64,000 nucleotides of DNA from Sarcophilus harrisii (taxonomy: Eukaryota; Chordata; Mammalia; Dasyuromorphia; Dasyuridae). Positions within the stretch are counted from its first letter, which is position 1. Each line of letters starts with the position of its first letter. Of this stretch, positions 33,846-45,659 are shown piece after piece. Location of the stretch: the NCBI RefSeq assembly GCF_902635505.1, contig NC_045431.1, positions 72,179,501 through 72,243,500 of the forward strand. The letters run 5' to 3'. The notes under the pieces are model-generated. The model ran no database searches. It saw only the letters and a program-made list of their open reading frames with translations, and had not been told where the DNA came from. The position numbers and the translations under genes were made by a program.

Positions 33846-34215
33846 TCACATTAGAATGTCAAATGTACACTTGCCAAAAAGACTATTGTATGGAGAATTG
33901 ATGGAAAATTGACACAGAGCAAGCACTCACAAGATAGTCAGAAAAACTGATAAAAGGACACTCTTAAGGTCTCTTTTAATAACTTTAGAATTGATTGTAT
34001 GACAAATGGGAGACCCTGGCACAGGACCACCCAGAACAAGGTGCCCTCATCAAAGAAGGTTCTGTACTCTATGCAGAAACATTCAGAGAGAGCAGCCAAA
34101 GCCAGGCTGGCATCAGGGAGCCAAGGAACAATCTGAAATCAGGATGCAAATAAACAGTGGTTTTAAAACTCACATGAAGTCAAAGTTACAGAGAAAGACA
34201 CAAACCAAAGGATAA
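33846..34215 (+). mobile_element. LINE 3' end of the C2H2-finger type
   Basis: 'gtacacttgccaaaaagact' and 'ggacactcttaaggtctctt', then 'ggagaccctggcacaggacc', align base by base with the element at 27,490-27,760. The frame 34,006-34,215 reads GDPGTGPPRTRCPHQ, an out-of-frame shadow. Confidence 0.65.
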
Positions 34216-34350
34216 ATAGATTAAAAGTGAATTATGAGTCTAACCTAGCATATCATACCTGACAATTTAGTTAGAATATTTTCTTTTCCTCTTCTCTAGT
34301 GAGTAGATAAGCACAAATAAGCTAGCTTGCACTATTAAAACTATATCTCT

Positions 34351-34933
34351 GACCAACAGGATGTTTTCAGAAAGGCCTGGAGAGACTTACACGAACTGAT
34401 GCTGAGTGAAATGAGCAGGACCAGGAGATCATTATATACTTCAACAACAATACTATATGATGACCAGTTCTGATGGACCTGGCCATCCTCAGCAACGAGA
34501 TCAACCAAATCATTTCCAGTGGAGCAGTAAGTAATGAATTGAACCAGCTATGCCCAGAGAAAGAACTCTGGGAGATGACTACAAACCATTACATTGAATT
34601 CCCAATCCCTATATTTATGCACACCTGCATTTTTGATTTCCTTCACAAGCTAATTGTACAATATTTCAGAGTCTGATTCTTTTTGTACAGCAAAATAACA
34701 TTTTGGTCATGTATACTTATTGTGTATCTAATTTATATTTTAATGTACTTAACATCTACTGGTCATCCTGCCATCTGGGGGAGGGGGTGGGGGTAAGAGG
34801 TGAAAAATTGGAACAAGAGGTTTGGCAATTGTTAATGCTGTAAAGTTACCCATGCATATATCCTGTAAATAAAAGGCTATTAAATTAAAAAAATAAATAA
34901 ATAAACAGGTCTGGAATGAGGAAAAAAAAAAAA
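34351..34933 (+). mobile_element. Young L1 3' end with double poly(A) tail
   Basis: Starts 'gaccaacaggatg' and contains the full 3' UTR. It reaches 'aaataaataaataaa', then 16 non-A bases (34,906-34,921), then a second A run. The duplication AAAACTAT(A/T)TCTC lies at 34,337-34,349 and 34,934-34,946. It closely resembles the copies at 58,185 and 60,766. Confidence 0.85.
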
Positions 34934-35799
34934 AAAACTATTTCTCACCACCACATAGAACTTTTACAAAAATTGACCACATATTAGAGCACAAAAATAT
35001 TACAAACACATGTAAAAAGGCAGAAATGGTTAACACAAGTAACACAAATCATTCATTCAAGAAGCACAAACAAAAGATATAGAATCAAAAAGATATTTAA
35101 TAATAAATCTTAAATAATAAATGGAACAAAGACCAAGTCATAGAAACAACTAATAACTCTGTGAAAGAAAATTGTAATGATAAAACAATATATCAAAATT
35201 CCTGGGATGCAGCTAAATAAGTTTTCCAGAGAGAAATAATATTTCTACCAATATACATTACCAAAACAGAAAAAGTGAAAATTTACAAACTAAATATACT
35301 TTTTTAAAAAAATTAGAAAGCTAACAAATCAACTTAAAACAAATATGGAAGAAGAAATTTTTTTAAAGTCAAAATATAGAAATTTTTAAAACTATAGAAA
35401 ACAAAAATAAAAGTAAAAACTGATTCTCTAAAAAAGTACAATTGATAAACCTTTAATTAATCTGATTTTTAAAAGACAAAAAATCGAGTCAATGAAATAG
35501 CAAATGAGGAAAGTAAAATCATAGCAAAATAAAAAGAATAATCAGGACATATTAATCACATTAAGTTATATGCTAACAAAACTGAGAACTTAAAAGAAAT
35601 AGAGGGATACCTTCAAAAATATAAAACACCCAAAATATAAAATACCCAAGGCCAGATAGATATCTTAAATAACCCCATCTCAAAAAAAGGAAATAGATAT
35701 AACTATAAAGGAATTATCAAAAAACAAATATTTCTAATCCTACTGGATTCACATGAGAGTCTATCAGACTTAAAAAACAAAAACAAAAAACAATTAGCA

Positions 35800-36350
35800 A
35801 AAGGGAAAAGAACCCACATGTGCAAAAACATTTGTAGCAGCCTTTTTTGTAGTGGTTTTACAAACTGGAAATTGATTGAATGCCCATCAGCTGGAGAATG
35901 GCTGAATAAGTTATGGTATGTAAATGTAATAGAATAGAATATATATATATATATGTATGTATATATATAAAAATATAAAAAATGATCAGCAGGATCAGAG
36001 AGGCCTAGGGAGACTTACATAAACTGATGTTGAGTGAAGTAAGTAGAACTAAGAGAATATTGTTACACAGCTACAACATAGCTACAACCAAATTATGTGA
36101 TGATCAACTGTGATGGACTTGGCTCTTTTTTTGCTTGCTTGTTTGTTTCTTCTCATTTTTTCCCTTTTCATCTTATTTTTTTTATAATTAAAACATTTTT
36201 TTCAAAATATATACATGGATAATTTTCTTCACTAACCCCTACAAAACTCTGTGATCTAATTTTTTCTCTCCCTTCCCCCATCCCTCCCCCAATCGGCAAG
36301 TGATCCAATATATGTGAAATATGTGCAATTTCTTTCTCTCTCTCTCTCTT

Positions 36351-36397
<47 letters not shown>

Positions 36398-37248
36398 ACA
36401 AATATCATGCTACACAAGAAAAATCAGATCAAAAGGGGGAAAAATGAGAAAGATAACAAAATGCAAGCAAACAACAACAAAAAGAATAAAAGCACTATGT
36501 TCTTCTAATCTCACTCTTTATGTATAGGTCATGAACTCATTTTTGACCTTATCTTGGTATATACAGTGTTAGGTATAGGTCAGTGCCTAGTTTCTGCCAT
36601 TCTAATTCTCAATTTTCCCAGCAGTTTTTGTGAAATAGTGAGTTCTTATCCCAAAATCTGGGGTCTTTGGGTTTGTCAAACACTAGATTACTATAATCAT
36701 TGAGTATTTTATCCTGTGAACCTAATCTATTCCACTGATCAACTACTCTATTTCTTAGCCAGTATCAAATGATTTTGATGACCACTGCTTCATAATATAG
36801 TTTTAGGTCTGGATCATCTTCATTTGCATTTTGTTTCATTAATTCCCTTGAAATTCTTGACCTTTTGTTCTTCCAGATGTATTTTGTTATTATTTTTTCT
36901 AGCTCTTTGAAGTAATTTCTTGGGAGTTTGATTGGTTTGGCACTGAATAGGTGGATTAATTTGGTAATATTGTCATTTTTATTATATTAGCTAGGCTTAC
37001 CCATGAGCACTTGACATTTTTCCAAGAGATTAGATCATCTGATTTTTCTTGTGCAGCATGATAAAGGTAGAAATGTGTAAAAGAACTGCACATTTTTAAC
37101 CTATATTGGATTACTTACTATCTAGGATAGGTGGAAAGGGAGGAAGGAGGGAGAAAAATTTGGAACACAAAGTTTTGCAAGGGTGAAAGCTGAAAACTAA
37201 CTTTGCATGTATTTTGAAAAAATATAAAACTATTATTAACTAAAAAAT
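35800..37248 (+). mobile_element. L1 3' end inserted in the long L1
   Basis: Begins within ORF2 ('ttgtagcagccttttttgta'), continues with 'catcagctggagaatggctg' and the 3' UTR, and resumes after an internal insertion at 37,041 through 'aaatataaaactattattaac'. ATTAGCA flanks it at 35,793-35,799 and 37,249-37,255. Confidence 0.8.
36181..37034 (-). mobile_element. Third-level L1, minus strand
   Basis: The 3' tail is at the left ('tttataattaaaacattttt') and the 3' UTR runs to about 36,510. After a jump, antisense ORF2 text follows (36,540-37,020), for example 'ggtataggtcagtgcctagt' and 'gggtctttgggtttgtcaaa'. Flanks TCATCT(T/G)ATTTTT at 36,168-36,180 and 37,035-37,047 match except for one base. 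A (TC)n/(TA)n run lies at 36,331-36,396. Confidence 0.8.
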
Positions 37249-37677
37249 ATTAGCACCAATAATTCACAAATTATTATCAAAAATTGAGAAAGAACCCTAC
37301 CAGAATCTTTTTATAAAACAAAGTCCTAATTAATACCTAAACCAAGGAAAATTAAAACCCAGAAGGAAATTTATAGACCAATACCATTAATGAATATTAA
37401 CTCAAAAAATTAAAACAAAATTCTGTCAAATAGTATATAGCAATTTATGCATGAAATCATTAATTATGATCAAGTGGGATTTGTCTGGGATACAAGGATG
37501 GTTCAATATCAGGAAAACAATCTACACAATCATATTAAAAACCCAAATACCTAAAATTATGTCATCTCAATAGATGCAGAAAAATCCTTTAACAAAGAAT
37601 AGCTTTATTTTTGCTCAAAATCTTACAAATTATAAGTATAGAGTCTTTAAATATACATATGTATATATATGTATATT

Positions 37678-37679
<2 letters not shown>

Positions 37680-37714
<35 letters not shown>
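37680..37714. repeat. (TG)n microsatellite
   Basis: A TG run of about 34 bases, preceded by TATG-type units, inside the long L1. Confidence 0.95.
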
Positions 37715-37717
<3 letters not shown>

Positions 37718-38516
37718 AAGCATCTATCTAAAACCAAAAGTAAGCATCATATGCAATGGGGATATATTAGAACCTTTCTCCATAAATATTAGAAAAAACA
37801 AGGATACCTACTCTATAATTGTTTGCTATAGTTCTAGAGATACAAGCATTAAAAATAATAAAAGAAAAGAGAACTTGAATGCATAAATATAGTTTAAAAG
37901 CAAATTTTAAACTATTAAAGAACTATTAAGACAAAACTATTCTTATTTGCTACTGTGATAGCATACCGCATTTGTAAAATCTTAGCTAATCAGTAAAGAT
38001 ACTTATTGAGGCAATACCTTCAGCAAAGTTGCAGGCTACAAAATAAACATTAAAAAAATCAACAGCATTTCTATTTAACAAATATAACAAAGTCTAAGAA
38101 GAAAGGTCTCTACCTCTCCCCAAAATTATTGCAACATTTTCCTAAGAGGTCCTCCTGTTTCAAGTCTCTCTCTACTTAGTCCATTCTACTAGTTAGCCTA
38201 GTAGAATAGTAGGAGAGGCAAACAAGAGGCAATTATGAAACAAAAAATAGATAATTTTGATTACATGAAAACTTCTATATAAACAAAATGAATGCACCTA
38301 GGATAAGAAGGGAAGTGGTATAGAAAGAAATCCTTTTCAAATTTCTCTAATAAGAATTTAGTATCCAAAAAATATATTTTATATATATGCAGGCATGATT
38401 AATAGTCATTCTTCAATAGATAAGTGGTCAAAGGATTTGAACAGTCCTCAAAAGACTGTGCTCCAAATGACAGGTGCTCCAAATCATAAATAATAAGAGA
38501 ATTACAAATCAAAACA

Positions 38517-38561
38517 CATACACACACACACACACACATACACACATACACACACACATAA
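38517..38561. repeat. (CA)n/(TACA)n microsatellite
   Basis: A CA run broken by three TACA units, inside L1 ORF2 text. Confidence 0.95.
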
Positions 38562-39090
38562 AACCCTGGGATTTTGCCTCTATATCCTGCAAAATGCAAG
38601 ACCAAAAAATTGGCAATAGTCAATGTTAGGAAGGACTCTGGAATGATAGAAATACTAATACATTGGTGGTGGATTTGAGAAGATACAACCATTTTGGAAA
38701 GCAATTTGGAGTTATGTAAATAAAATGACAAAGTTCAGAGTCTCCATAACTGGGTTTATACCCCAAAGAATCTATGAGTAAGAGGAAAATCCCTATATAT
38801 ACCAAAATATTTATAGAAGCATATGTTCATATGATAACAAAGCTAACAGGAAATAAATTAATCATTTGGGGAATGGTGGTAAATAAACTGGCATCTGAAT
38901 ACAACATAATATTACTATGCTGAAAGAAATGATGTATGTGATGAATGCAGAGAGGCATATATGAACAGATAAAGAAGTAAATGGAGCCAAAATCTATATA
39001 CATAATAACTTAAAAATGTAAATATAAAGAATGATCACACATGAAAACATAAGATGAAATATAACTTTAAAAAGACATATGAGAAGATAC

Positions 39091-39445
39091 TGTAATGACA
39101 AAGGTCACTTTTAATAGGGTGACCAGTTCCTCCATTTGTCCTATTTCGTATTCTGCCTTAAGGTTATGACCATCCCCTCTAAATGGTTGAGATAAAGGTG
39201 TTATAGATATTCCTTAATATCATTAGAATATCAGTAACCTCCATCTATGAGGCTATCCCCACCTAGGTCTCTGCATTATGTCATTGTTCCATAAAAGGCT
39301 TGCTGTCCCGATACTGGGGCTAGACTCTTTGAGATGATACTCTCATCTAGTCCTGGGATCCATTGGTCCCAGTATTTCTCTCCATTTAATAAATTATTGA
39401 ATTGGTCTCTAATCTCTGTCTTGCTCAGTTTCTTTTGACATTACA
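39091..39445 (+). mobile_element. Solo LTR of an endogenous retrovirus, 4-bp TSD
   Basis: Begins TGTAATGACA and ends TGACATTACA, a near-perfect 10-bp terminal inverted repeat. It is flanked by ATAC at 39,087-39,090 and 39,446-39,449. A TATA-like CATAAAAGGC at about 39,290 and an AATAAA at about 39,389 give the U3-R-U5 order. Four-base duplications fit a gamma-like element. Same family as the LTR at 47,178. Fossil with no internal region. Confidence 0.85.
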
Positions 39446-39719
39446 ATACTCCCCAACCCACCCTTTCACAGAGGCAGAGATTCATATATGTTACTTTTTT
39501 CAATGTAGCAATCAGTTGTGCTAGGTTTTTTTTTTTTTTCTTTTTGGAAAAAAATAGCTATTACATTGGTTGTCTATGGGGAATGGGAAAAAATATTGGG
39601 ACTAACTATGATGATATAAGAAACAGAAGACATTATTAAAAATTTATTTTAAAAAAAGAAAAGATCATGAATAGAAATCACAGTCCAAAAAAGATAAGTT
39701 AAAGATGAACAAATGTGCC

Positions 39720-39815
39720 AAATTGTTTTAACAAAATTCTAGCAAGGGTGAATGTTGAAAATTATCTTTGCATATATTTTGAAAATAAAAAGTTATTTAA
39801 AAAAAATTTTATAGT
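39720..39815 (+). mobile_element. L1 3' terminus
   Basis: 'caagggtgaatgttgaaaat', 'tatctttgcatatattttga' and 'aataaaaagtt': only the last 95 bases are present. Confidence 0.65.
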
Positions 39816-39854
39816 GAAAACTAGAGTGGTACAATCATCTTTATAGTAGAAATT

Positions 39855-40010
39855 AGTGAGAAAACAATCAAACAAGTATTTATTAAGTACCTATTATGTT
39901 CTAGGTACTTTGCTAGATATTGGGGATACAAATTCAAACAATAAAATAATCCCAATCTCAAAGAATTTATATTCTAATGAGGGAGACAAGAAGCATATAT
40001 ATATGTAAAT
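39855..40010 (-). repeat. L2-clade LINE fragment
   Basis: 'aacaagtatttattaagtac', 'ctattatgttctaggtactt' and 'ttatattctaatgagggaga' is the common antisense L2-clade 3' opening. Confidence 0.6.
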
Positions 40011-40104
40011 AATACAATAAAGAAAGTAGTTAAATACAAGATATTTGGGGCAGTAGCAGTTTCAGTGGGTGGGGAAAGCTTGATTTAGTAGTTTCTGCTT
40101 GAAA

Positions 40105-40380
40105 TGGTTGTCCTTTTTTCTTGAAGAGGATCATGACATCAGGGAGGTGATTCCATAACATGCAAGTGAATTGCATTTAAGCAAGGAAGGACTATGCAAA
40201 CACATCATGTTTCATTTTCTCTTCCAGACCAACTGGTTTAGTGGCTAGATAGAGATCAGGATGACTGGAGATAGCCCTGTTTGCAGTAGGAAACCTGGGT
40301 CTTTTCAAGGTAAGGTATTTACCTTGATCTCAGTTTGGCTGAGGCAATACCCCAACAGTGATTAAAGTTAGGCCAGAAAT
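40105..40380 (-). mobile_element. SINE/LINE end with reversed CAA tail
   Basis: 'cttgaagaggatcatgacat', 'cagggaggtgattccataac', 'atgactggagatagccctgt' and 'tttggctgaggcaatacccc' match the element at 15,541 over its entire length. Confidence 0.7.
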
Positions 40381-40401
40381 GAGCTAATCAGGTGATGTCA
40401 G

Positions 40402-40580
40402 AAGCAGCAAGGTATTATGGAATGGGCATGAAATTTCAAATCCGAGAATCAGATTTGGTTTCTATCTCTGCCACTCCTTGCTTGGCTTTTGAGACCTTGG
40501 GCTGTCTTTAAGGACCTTAGTAACCTTAGCTAAAAAAGGAAGGCATTAGAATCTGTACCTTGATCACAGCTCTAAATTTA
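40402..40580 (+). repeat. MIR SINE
   Basis: 'gcaaggtattatggaatggg' and 'agacctt' class phrases: 'atttggtttctatctctgcc', then 'taaccttagctaaaaaagga'. Confidence 0.55.
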
Positions 40581-40587
40581 TGAACCT

Positions 40588-41015
40588 ATTGATGGGAACT
40601 CTAAACCAGCTTATTCTCAGGAATTGCTAAAAACAAGCCCATCCTGTGCCTATTATCAATCATAATCAGATCAGTGTTTCCATTCAGTCTTGTTAGAGTA
40701 GAACCATGAGAAGTCTGAGTCCTTTGTTAATCCATTCATCCTGTCTCAAATCTCTGAAATAGTCTTGATTAGCATATTTTTAGACAACCAAACTCCTCCC
40801 TGGATCCTCCCTTTAATCCCTAGATCCTGCCCCACCCCTTATCTTCCCTGAGACTTTAAAAATTGTTCCTCTCCCCAAAAGCACAATTCTCAATCACCTC
40901 AACTAATAATATTAGTTTGAGCCCATGAGTTATTTTACATAATAAAGGGCAAGTCTCTGTAACCTATGGCAGATGTCTCTGACGTAATTTCTTCATGCTG
41001 CTCATTGAACCATTA
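40588..41015 (+). mobile_element. Possible LTR, uncertain
   Basis: A TTTAAAA box (about 40,857) and an AATAAAG (about 40,942) are spaced as in a U3-R region, preceded by TGATGGGAACTCTAAACC. I could not find convincing end duplications, so this is only a candidate. Fossil if real. Confidence 0.35.
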
Positions 41016-41019
41016 CTCT

Positions 41020-42480
41020 ATTATCTTATAAAATTATGCTCTCCCAAATCTACTTCTTATTTCTATTTCATATTACAACTTCACTATGACCTGTAAAATA
41101 TGTTATGAACAGCCCACCTCACTCTTATATTTTGTATCCACAATGCTTAAAAAACTGCCTGGTACAACATGACACAGATATTTGTTTAATTGTTCTGTTG
41201 AGAGAAGTTAAGCACAGGAGGGGAAATGCACCATCTTGGTCAGGGTTAAGTATTAAGGAAGAAAAAAATGTATACTCTGAGTTTTAGCTTTAAGTCTGCC
41301 AGAAATAATTTTATTTATTTAAACATTATTCTGTATTCAAGCATTTCTGAGAGATAAATTGGCACAGACCTCTCCCACACCCCTGAATATGACTTTCTAA
41401 GATGATGTGAGATAATATTGAGAGAAAACTTGAAAAAGAAAAAAATCATGTTCTTTAAAAGTACATTTGGAATTTAATTTTCCAGAATAGTTAAAATAAT
41501 AAAAGTCACCATCCCATTCTTTCATGGACTACTTCTCCTAAGATTCAAAAGGACTGCTTTCAGAGAAAAAGAATCTCTTCTGAATAAGAGAAACTGGAAC
41601 TTCCCTCTACATGAAATGGTAGGTTCTTCTATTAGGTAGGTGATAGTCCCAAGTACTTCAAAGAACAGGGAATGCTAGAACCAAAAGAATATCAGGAATG
41701 ATTACCAAGAATCTGTTGATTTATAAAAAGCTTTTTTGTCCTCCACCAGTCTATTAACCACAATTACAAAATCCAAAAAACAGAGAAAATTTATAATTTA
41801 TTAATGATTAAAAGACCAGGGTAGCAATTCCTAGTTCAAAATAAATATGTGGCAAATTCACAACAGCCATTCTCTTTGCCATAAGGGACATATATTTAGC
41901 AGAAGATATTATAAACAAAATGAAAAAGACACCAAAAGTGATAGAGTTGGGAGATGACATAGACGACCTGAAATGGGAAGAGGGAGGAATGAGAGGAAAG
42001 ATACCATCAAACATGGAGAAAGAGAAAGGCAGAACTCTGCAGCAGGCTAACCCAAAAGGGATTCAGCAAAGATGGCATGGGCCATGGACAGATTTATTGA
42101 GGAAATTTAACCCTGGGGTTTGACATAACTTGGCTTGTTTTGATTAGATACAGTAAACTGGGGTTACCCATTACCTCCATAGGAGATGGGACTGTCATGC
42201 TGAGGTGATCCCCATCAGTGTGCTGTCTCTGCTTATCTCAGAGAGTAATCTTATCAGTACTTCAGGTTTTTTTCTGCCAACTCCACCTGGTGACCTAGGA
42301 TTTCATCAATTAATATTTTTGGTCCTAAAATACTGATTTTTCACTTGCCCTTGCACTACCACATTAAAATGTTATTTGTACCTCTGGGATGTAATATATT
42401 TGTGACAAAACTTGGTAACACTATTATTCAGGGACAGACCATATGTTTGTAAAAATTGCATCAGACCTCCCAGAGGTCCA
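41020..42480. other. No gene seen; unassigned sequence
   Basis: Contains a 67-codon frame (41,920-42,123) without recognisable homology. The minus strand over 41,800-42,290 has LTR-like features (an AATAAA after 'ttaaatttcct') but no ends I can define. Confidence 0.35.
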
Positions 42481-42559
42481 TTGAGAACTTGGTTGAAAAA
42501 TACATTTCATATAATCAGAAATTCCTGAGCATCCTTGGCTGGTTATCATGCCTTTCCTT

Positions 42560-42695
42560 CTACCCTAGTTTTTTGTGGACATCTTTCCCCTTTCTTTGAG
42601 TAGGGCATGTGTTATTGTTATCTTTGTAATCTTGGGAACTATCACAATGCCTGGCACATAAATGCTTAATAAATGTTTGTTGAATTGAATTTGTT
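42560..42695 (+). repeat. L2 3' end
   Basis: 'cacaatgcctggcacataaa' followed by 'tgcttaataaatgtttgttg' and 'aattgaatt' is the canonical L2 terminus. Confidence 0.7.
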
Positions 42696-42834
42696 GTTGG
42701 GTTATTCCATCTTTACCCTTGGGCAATCGAGAATGACTGAGAGGATCATATTGGCTGGAGCACCTGAGGCAGAATATATACAGCTAGGTAGAAATGGAAC
42801 TGGTTGAAAAATGGTACCCAAAGAGGAATCATTA

Positions 42835-44015
42835 ATAGACTGATGTCAACCTGCAGGCTAGTTTTTAGTGGTCTTCTACAGGGATCTGACCTTGACCCCA
42901 CGTTATTAAACATTATCAATGACTTGGATAAAAATATAGATCATGCCTCTGATACTTACTAGCTGTATCACTTTAGACAAGTTACTAAAACTTTGTGAAC
43001 TTCAATTTGTACACCTGTAAAATGTGGGTAATGACTAAAGTCACTAGTCACAGAGTTGCTAGGGGGATCCCATGAAATAATTCTTTTAAGTTTTTGAAAA
43101 AAAACTTAAAATACTATGCAGACATCAACTATGGCATGCTTTTTAAATCTCCTGGTAACACAAGCTTACAAAGGAAAGTTAACAAGTGGGACTACAGATC
43201 CAGGATACTAACTGGTTAAAAGAATGGGTCAAACCTAATAAAATTAATTTAATTAGGGATATGTATATATAAAGTCTTATGCAAGTTCAGAAAATCAACA
43301 GTACAAGTACAGGATGCAGGTGGAAAAGGAGGAAATGTGGGTTAGTAAAGAATTCATGTAAAAAAAAAATTAGGGTTTTACTAGGCTACAAGTTCATGTA
43401 ATATGACATCCCAAAAAAGCTGATATAAGTTAGCCTAAGTTAAGAAGCACAGTTATCTCATAATAACAGGTAATAGTCCCACTGTTCTTTGTCTTGATTA
43501 ATGAATATTGTGTTAAGTTCTAGAGGTCATATTTTAGAAAGGATTGCTAAAGCAGGGCTTCTTAAACTTTTGTTTAAATATCTTTATACTATTAAAACTT
43601 ACTGAGGACCTGCTGAAAGCTTTTGTTTATATGGTTACATTTATAGATATTTATCATATTAGAAATAAAAACTAATTTTGAATTTATAAACCCTTTGAAA
43701 GAGTTTCAGAGATTCCCAGAATTCTCTGGACCATACTTTAAGAACCAGTGTTTTAAAATATTGACTGTTCAATTGACTGTTCAGCATATTGACTGCTGAA
43801 CAATTTCAAATTCATATGGTAGAGAAAAATAGATAAAAGAACTAGGGATTTTTTAGCATAGAGAAGACTTAGAAGAGGGAAAGATATTTCATGCTGTCAG
43901 TGGAAGAGAGATTAAATGTACATTATTTTGTCCTGGAGGAAAGAACTGGGAGCTATATAGATGGAAGAAGAAAAAGGAGAAATGGCAAGAAGTTGGAATG
44001 AGGCAGATTTAGAAT
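42835..44015 (+). mobile_element. CR1/L3-clade LINE relic
   Basis: The frame at about 42,883 reads GSDLDPTLLNIINDLDKN, matching the CR1-type RT segment GSVLGP.LFNIFINDLD. Later come 'taacacaagcttacaaagga', 'aatgggtcaaacctaataaa', 'aggtaatagtcccactgttc' and 'gaggaaagaactgggagcta' in the expected order. A MIR (42,950-43,130) and a hAT MITE (43,553-43,750) interrupt it. Confidence 0.7.
43553..43750. mobile_element. hAT MITE inside the CR1 relic
   Basis: The left end CAGGGCTTCTTAAACTTTTG and right end CCATACTTTAAGAACCAGTG are inverted over about 15 of 20 bases, 198 bp apart. The 8-base flanks (TGCTAAAG and TTTTAAAA) match poorly, so an old insertion is likely. Confidence 0.6.
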
Positions 44016-44744
44016 CAAAGAAGAAATAGTAAGCAAAGTCTTCAGAGGGCAATAGAGAGGAATAAGATGGGTATGAGCAGAGTATGTGACACACAACAAT
44101 AATGAACAGTGAAGAACTGAAACAAAGGACATCAAAGAAATGTATGATCAAAAAATAAGATAGGCTATTCATCTGGTAAGAGTAAGGAATAACTGATGGA
44201 AGCAGTGAGGAAGTTTTCCTCTCCTTTCTCCATCAGATGAATCCTTATGATGAACTTATCCCAGAAGCAAGACAAAAGTCTAAAAGTCAATCATTCAACA
44301 AACATGTATTCAGCACTTACTCTGTGCTAGATGCTGGAAATACAAAGACAACAAAACAATAATAATAAGAAAAAAAATAATAATTTCACGGTCCCTGACC
44401 TTCAATACCTCATATTCTAATACAGGAAACAATATGCAAACAACTATTTACATAAAAGATACATACTATGTAAATGGGAGATATTCCCAGAAGAAGGGCA
44501 CTAGGATAGGGGACTAGGATGGGAAAGTCCTCTTGTAGAAAATATGAACTGACTCTTGAAGAAAACTAAGATAATAGGCAGGGATAAGGACTCCTATGTT
44601 GGGGACAGTTTGTGAAAAGGCCCAGAGTATAGAGACAAAAGTGTCCCATTTCAGGACATGAAGTACATGAAGAGGAATAGTTCATTATGGGATTGAGAAA
44701 GTAGGAAGGTGAGAGGTGTGAAGGCTTTTAAAAACATAGGGGAA

Positions 44745-44843
44745 GAGAAGAAGAGGGAAGGAGAGGGAGAGGGAGAGAGGGAGGTGGGCAGATGGATGGA
44801 TAGATAGATGATAGGTAGATGGAAAGAGAAAGGGAGAGAGAGA

Positions 44844-44878
<35 letters not shown>

Positions 44879-44945
44879 GAGATAAAGGGGCAGGGAGTAA
44901 GGGAGAAAGAGAGAAGGGGGGATGGATAGATAGATAGATAGATAA
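44745..44945. repeat. (GA)n and (GATA)n microsatellites
   Basis: A purine tract with two GA runs and two GATA runs (44,796-44,810 and 44,925-44,945). Confidence 0.9.
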
Positions 44946-45501
44946 AAATTCTAGAAATAACAAGAAGCCAACCACTAGAGTTTACTGAATGTCTGGATTA
45001 GGAGAAGGGGAAATAAATGATCAGACCTGTATTTTAGGAAAATCATTTTGGCAGCGGGGTGAAGTACATATTCATGTGGGAAGAGACTTGAGTCAGAGAG
45101 AACAACCAGTAGTTTAAGGCAATATTGTAAGTGTGAAGTGATGAGAATCCCCACTAAGGTGGTAGCTGTGTGAATGCTGAAACAAGACACATGACAGATT
45201 GGGTATACGGCATTCAAGAGGAGTCAAGAACAAACTCAATGAGTCACTCTGGGTGATTGGGAGGATGGTGGTGCCTTTGACAAGAATAGAGAAATTGGGA
45301 AGAAGGATGCATTTTAGAGGAAACGCTGTGTCCTTTTTTAGAGATAAAAAATCAAGTTTAAGACACCTACTGGAAATCCATTTCAAGATTCCCAAGAGGA
45401 AGTTGGTGATGTCAGAACAGTTCCAGAGAGAGGTTAGGGCTGAATAGTTCTGGGAATCATCTGTATATAATGATCATTGAACCCATGCATGCTGATGAGA
45501 T

Positions 45502-45504
<3 letters not shown>

Positions 45505-45550
<46 letters not shown>
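45505..45550. repeat. (GA)n microsatellite
   Basis: A pure GA run of about 46 bases. It sits exactly where family members carry a short 'gagagag' coding segment, so it probably expanded from that seed. Confidence 0.95.
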
Positions 45551-45552
<2 letters not shown>

Positions 45553-45659
45553 ATAAGAGAAGTCCCAGGACCGAGCCTTTAGGGGCACTCATGATTAACA
45601 AGCAAGATCTGAATGAAGATCCAGTAAAGAATCTGTGAAAGAACTGTTAGACATGTAAT

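Larger units (their letters stand above)
34938..39660 (+). mobile_element. Long degraded L1 with nested insertions
   Basis: From 34,950 the text follows L1 ORF2 in order: 'aaaaattgaccacatattag', 'gcagctaaataagttttcca', 'aatcaggacatattaatcac' and 'gagagtctatcagacttaaa'. After the insertion at 35,800-37,248 it resumes with 'aggaaatttatagaccaata', 'catgaaatcattaattatga', 'tcatctcaatagatgcagaa' and 'atcaacagcatttctattt'. The ORF2 C-terminal part is at 38.6-38.9 kb and the 3' UTR reaches about 39.66 kb. Frames are broken throughout. The solo LTR at 39,091 interrupts the 3' UTR. Confidence 0.75.

Noticed and set aside
41800-42290. Additional minus-strand LTR
   Set aside because: An AATAAA and LTR-like composition are present, but no TG...CA ends with matching duplications could be found.
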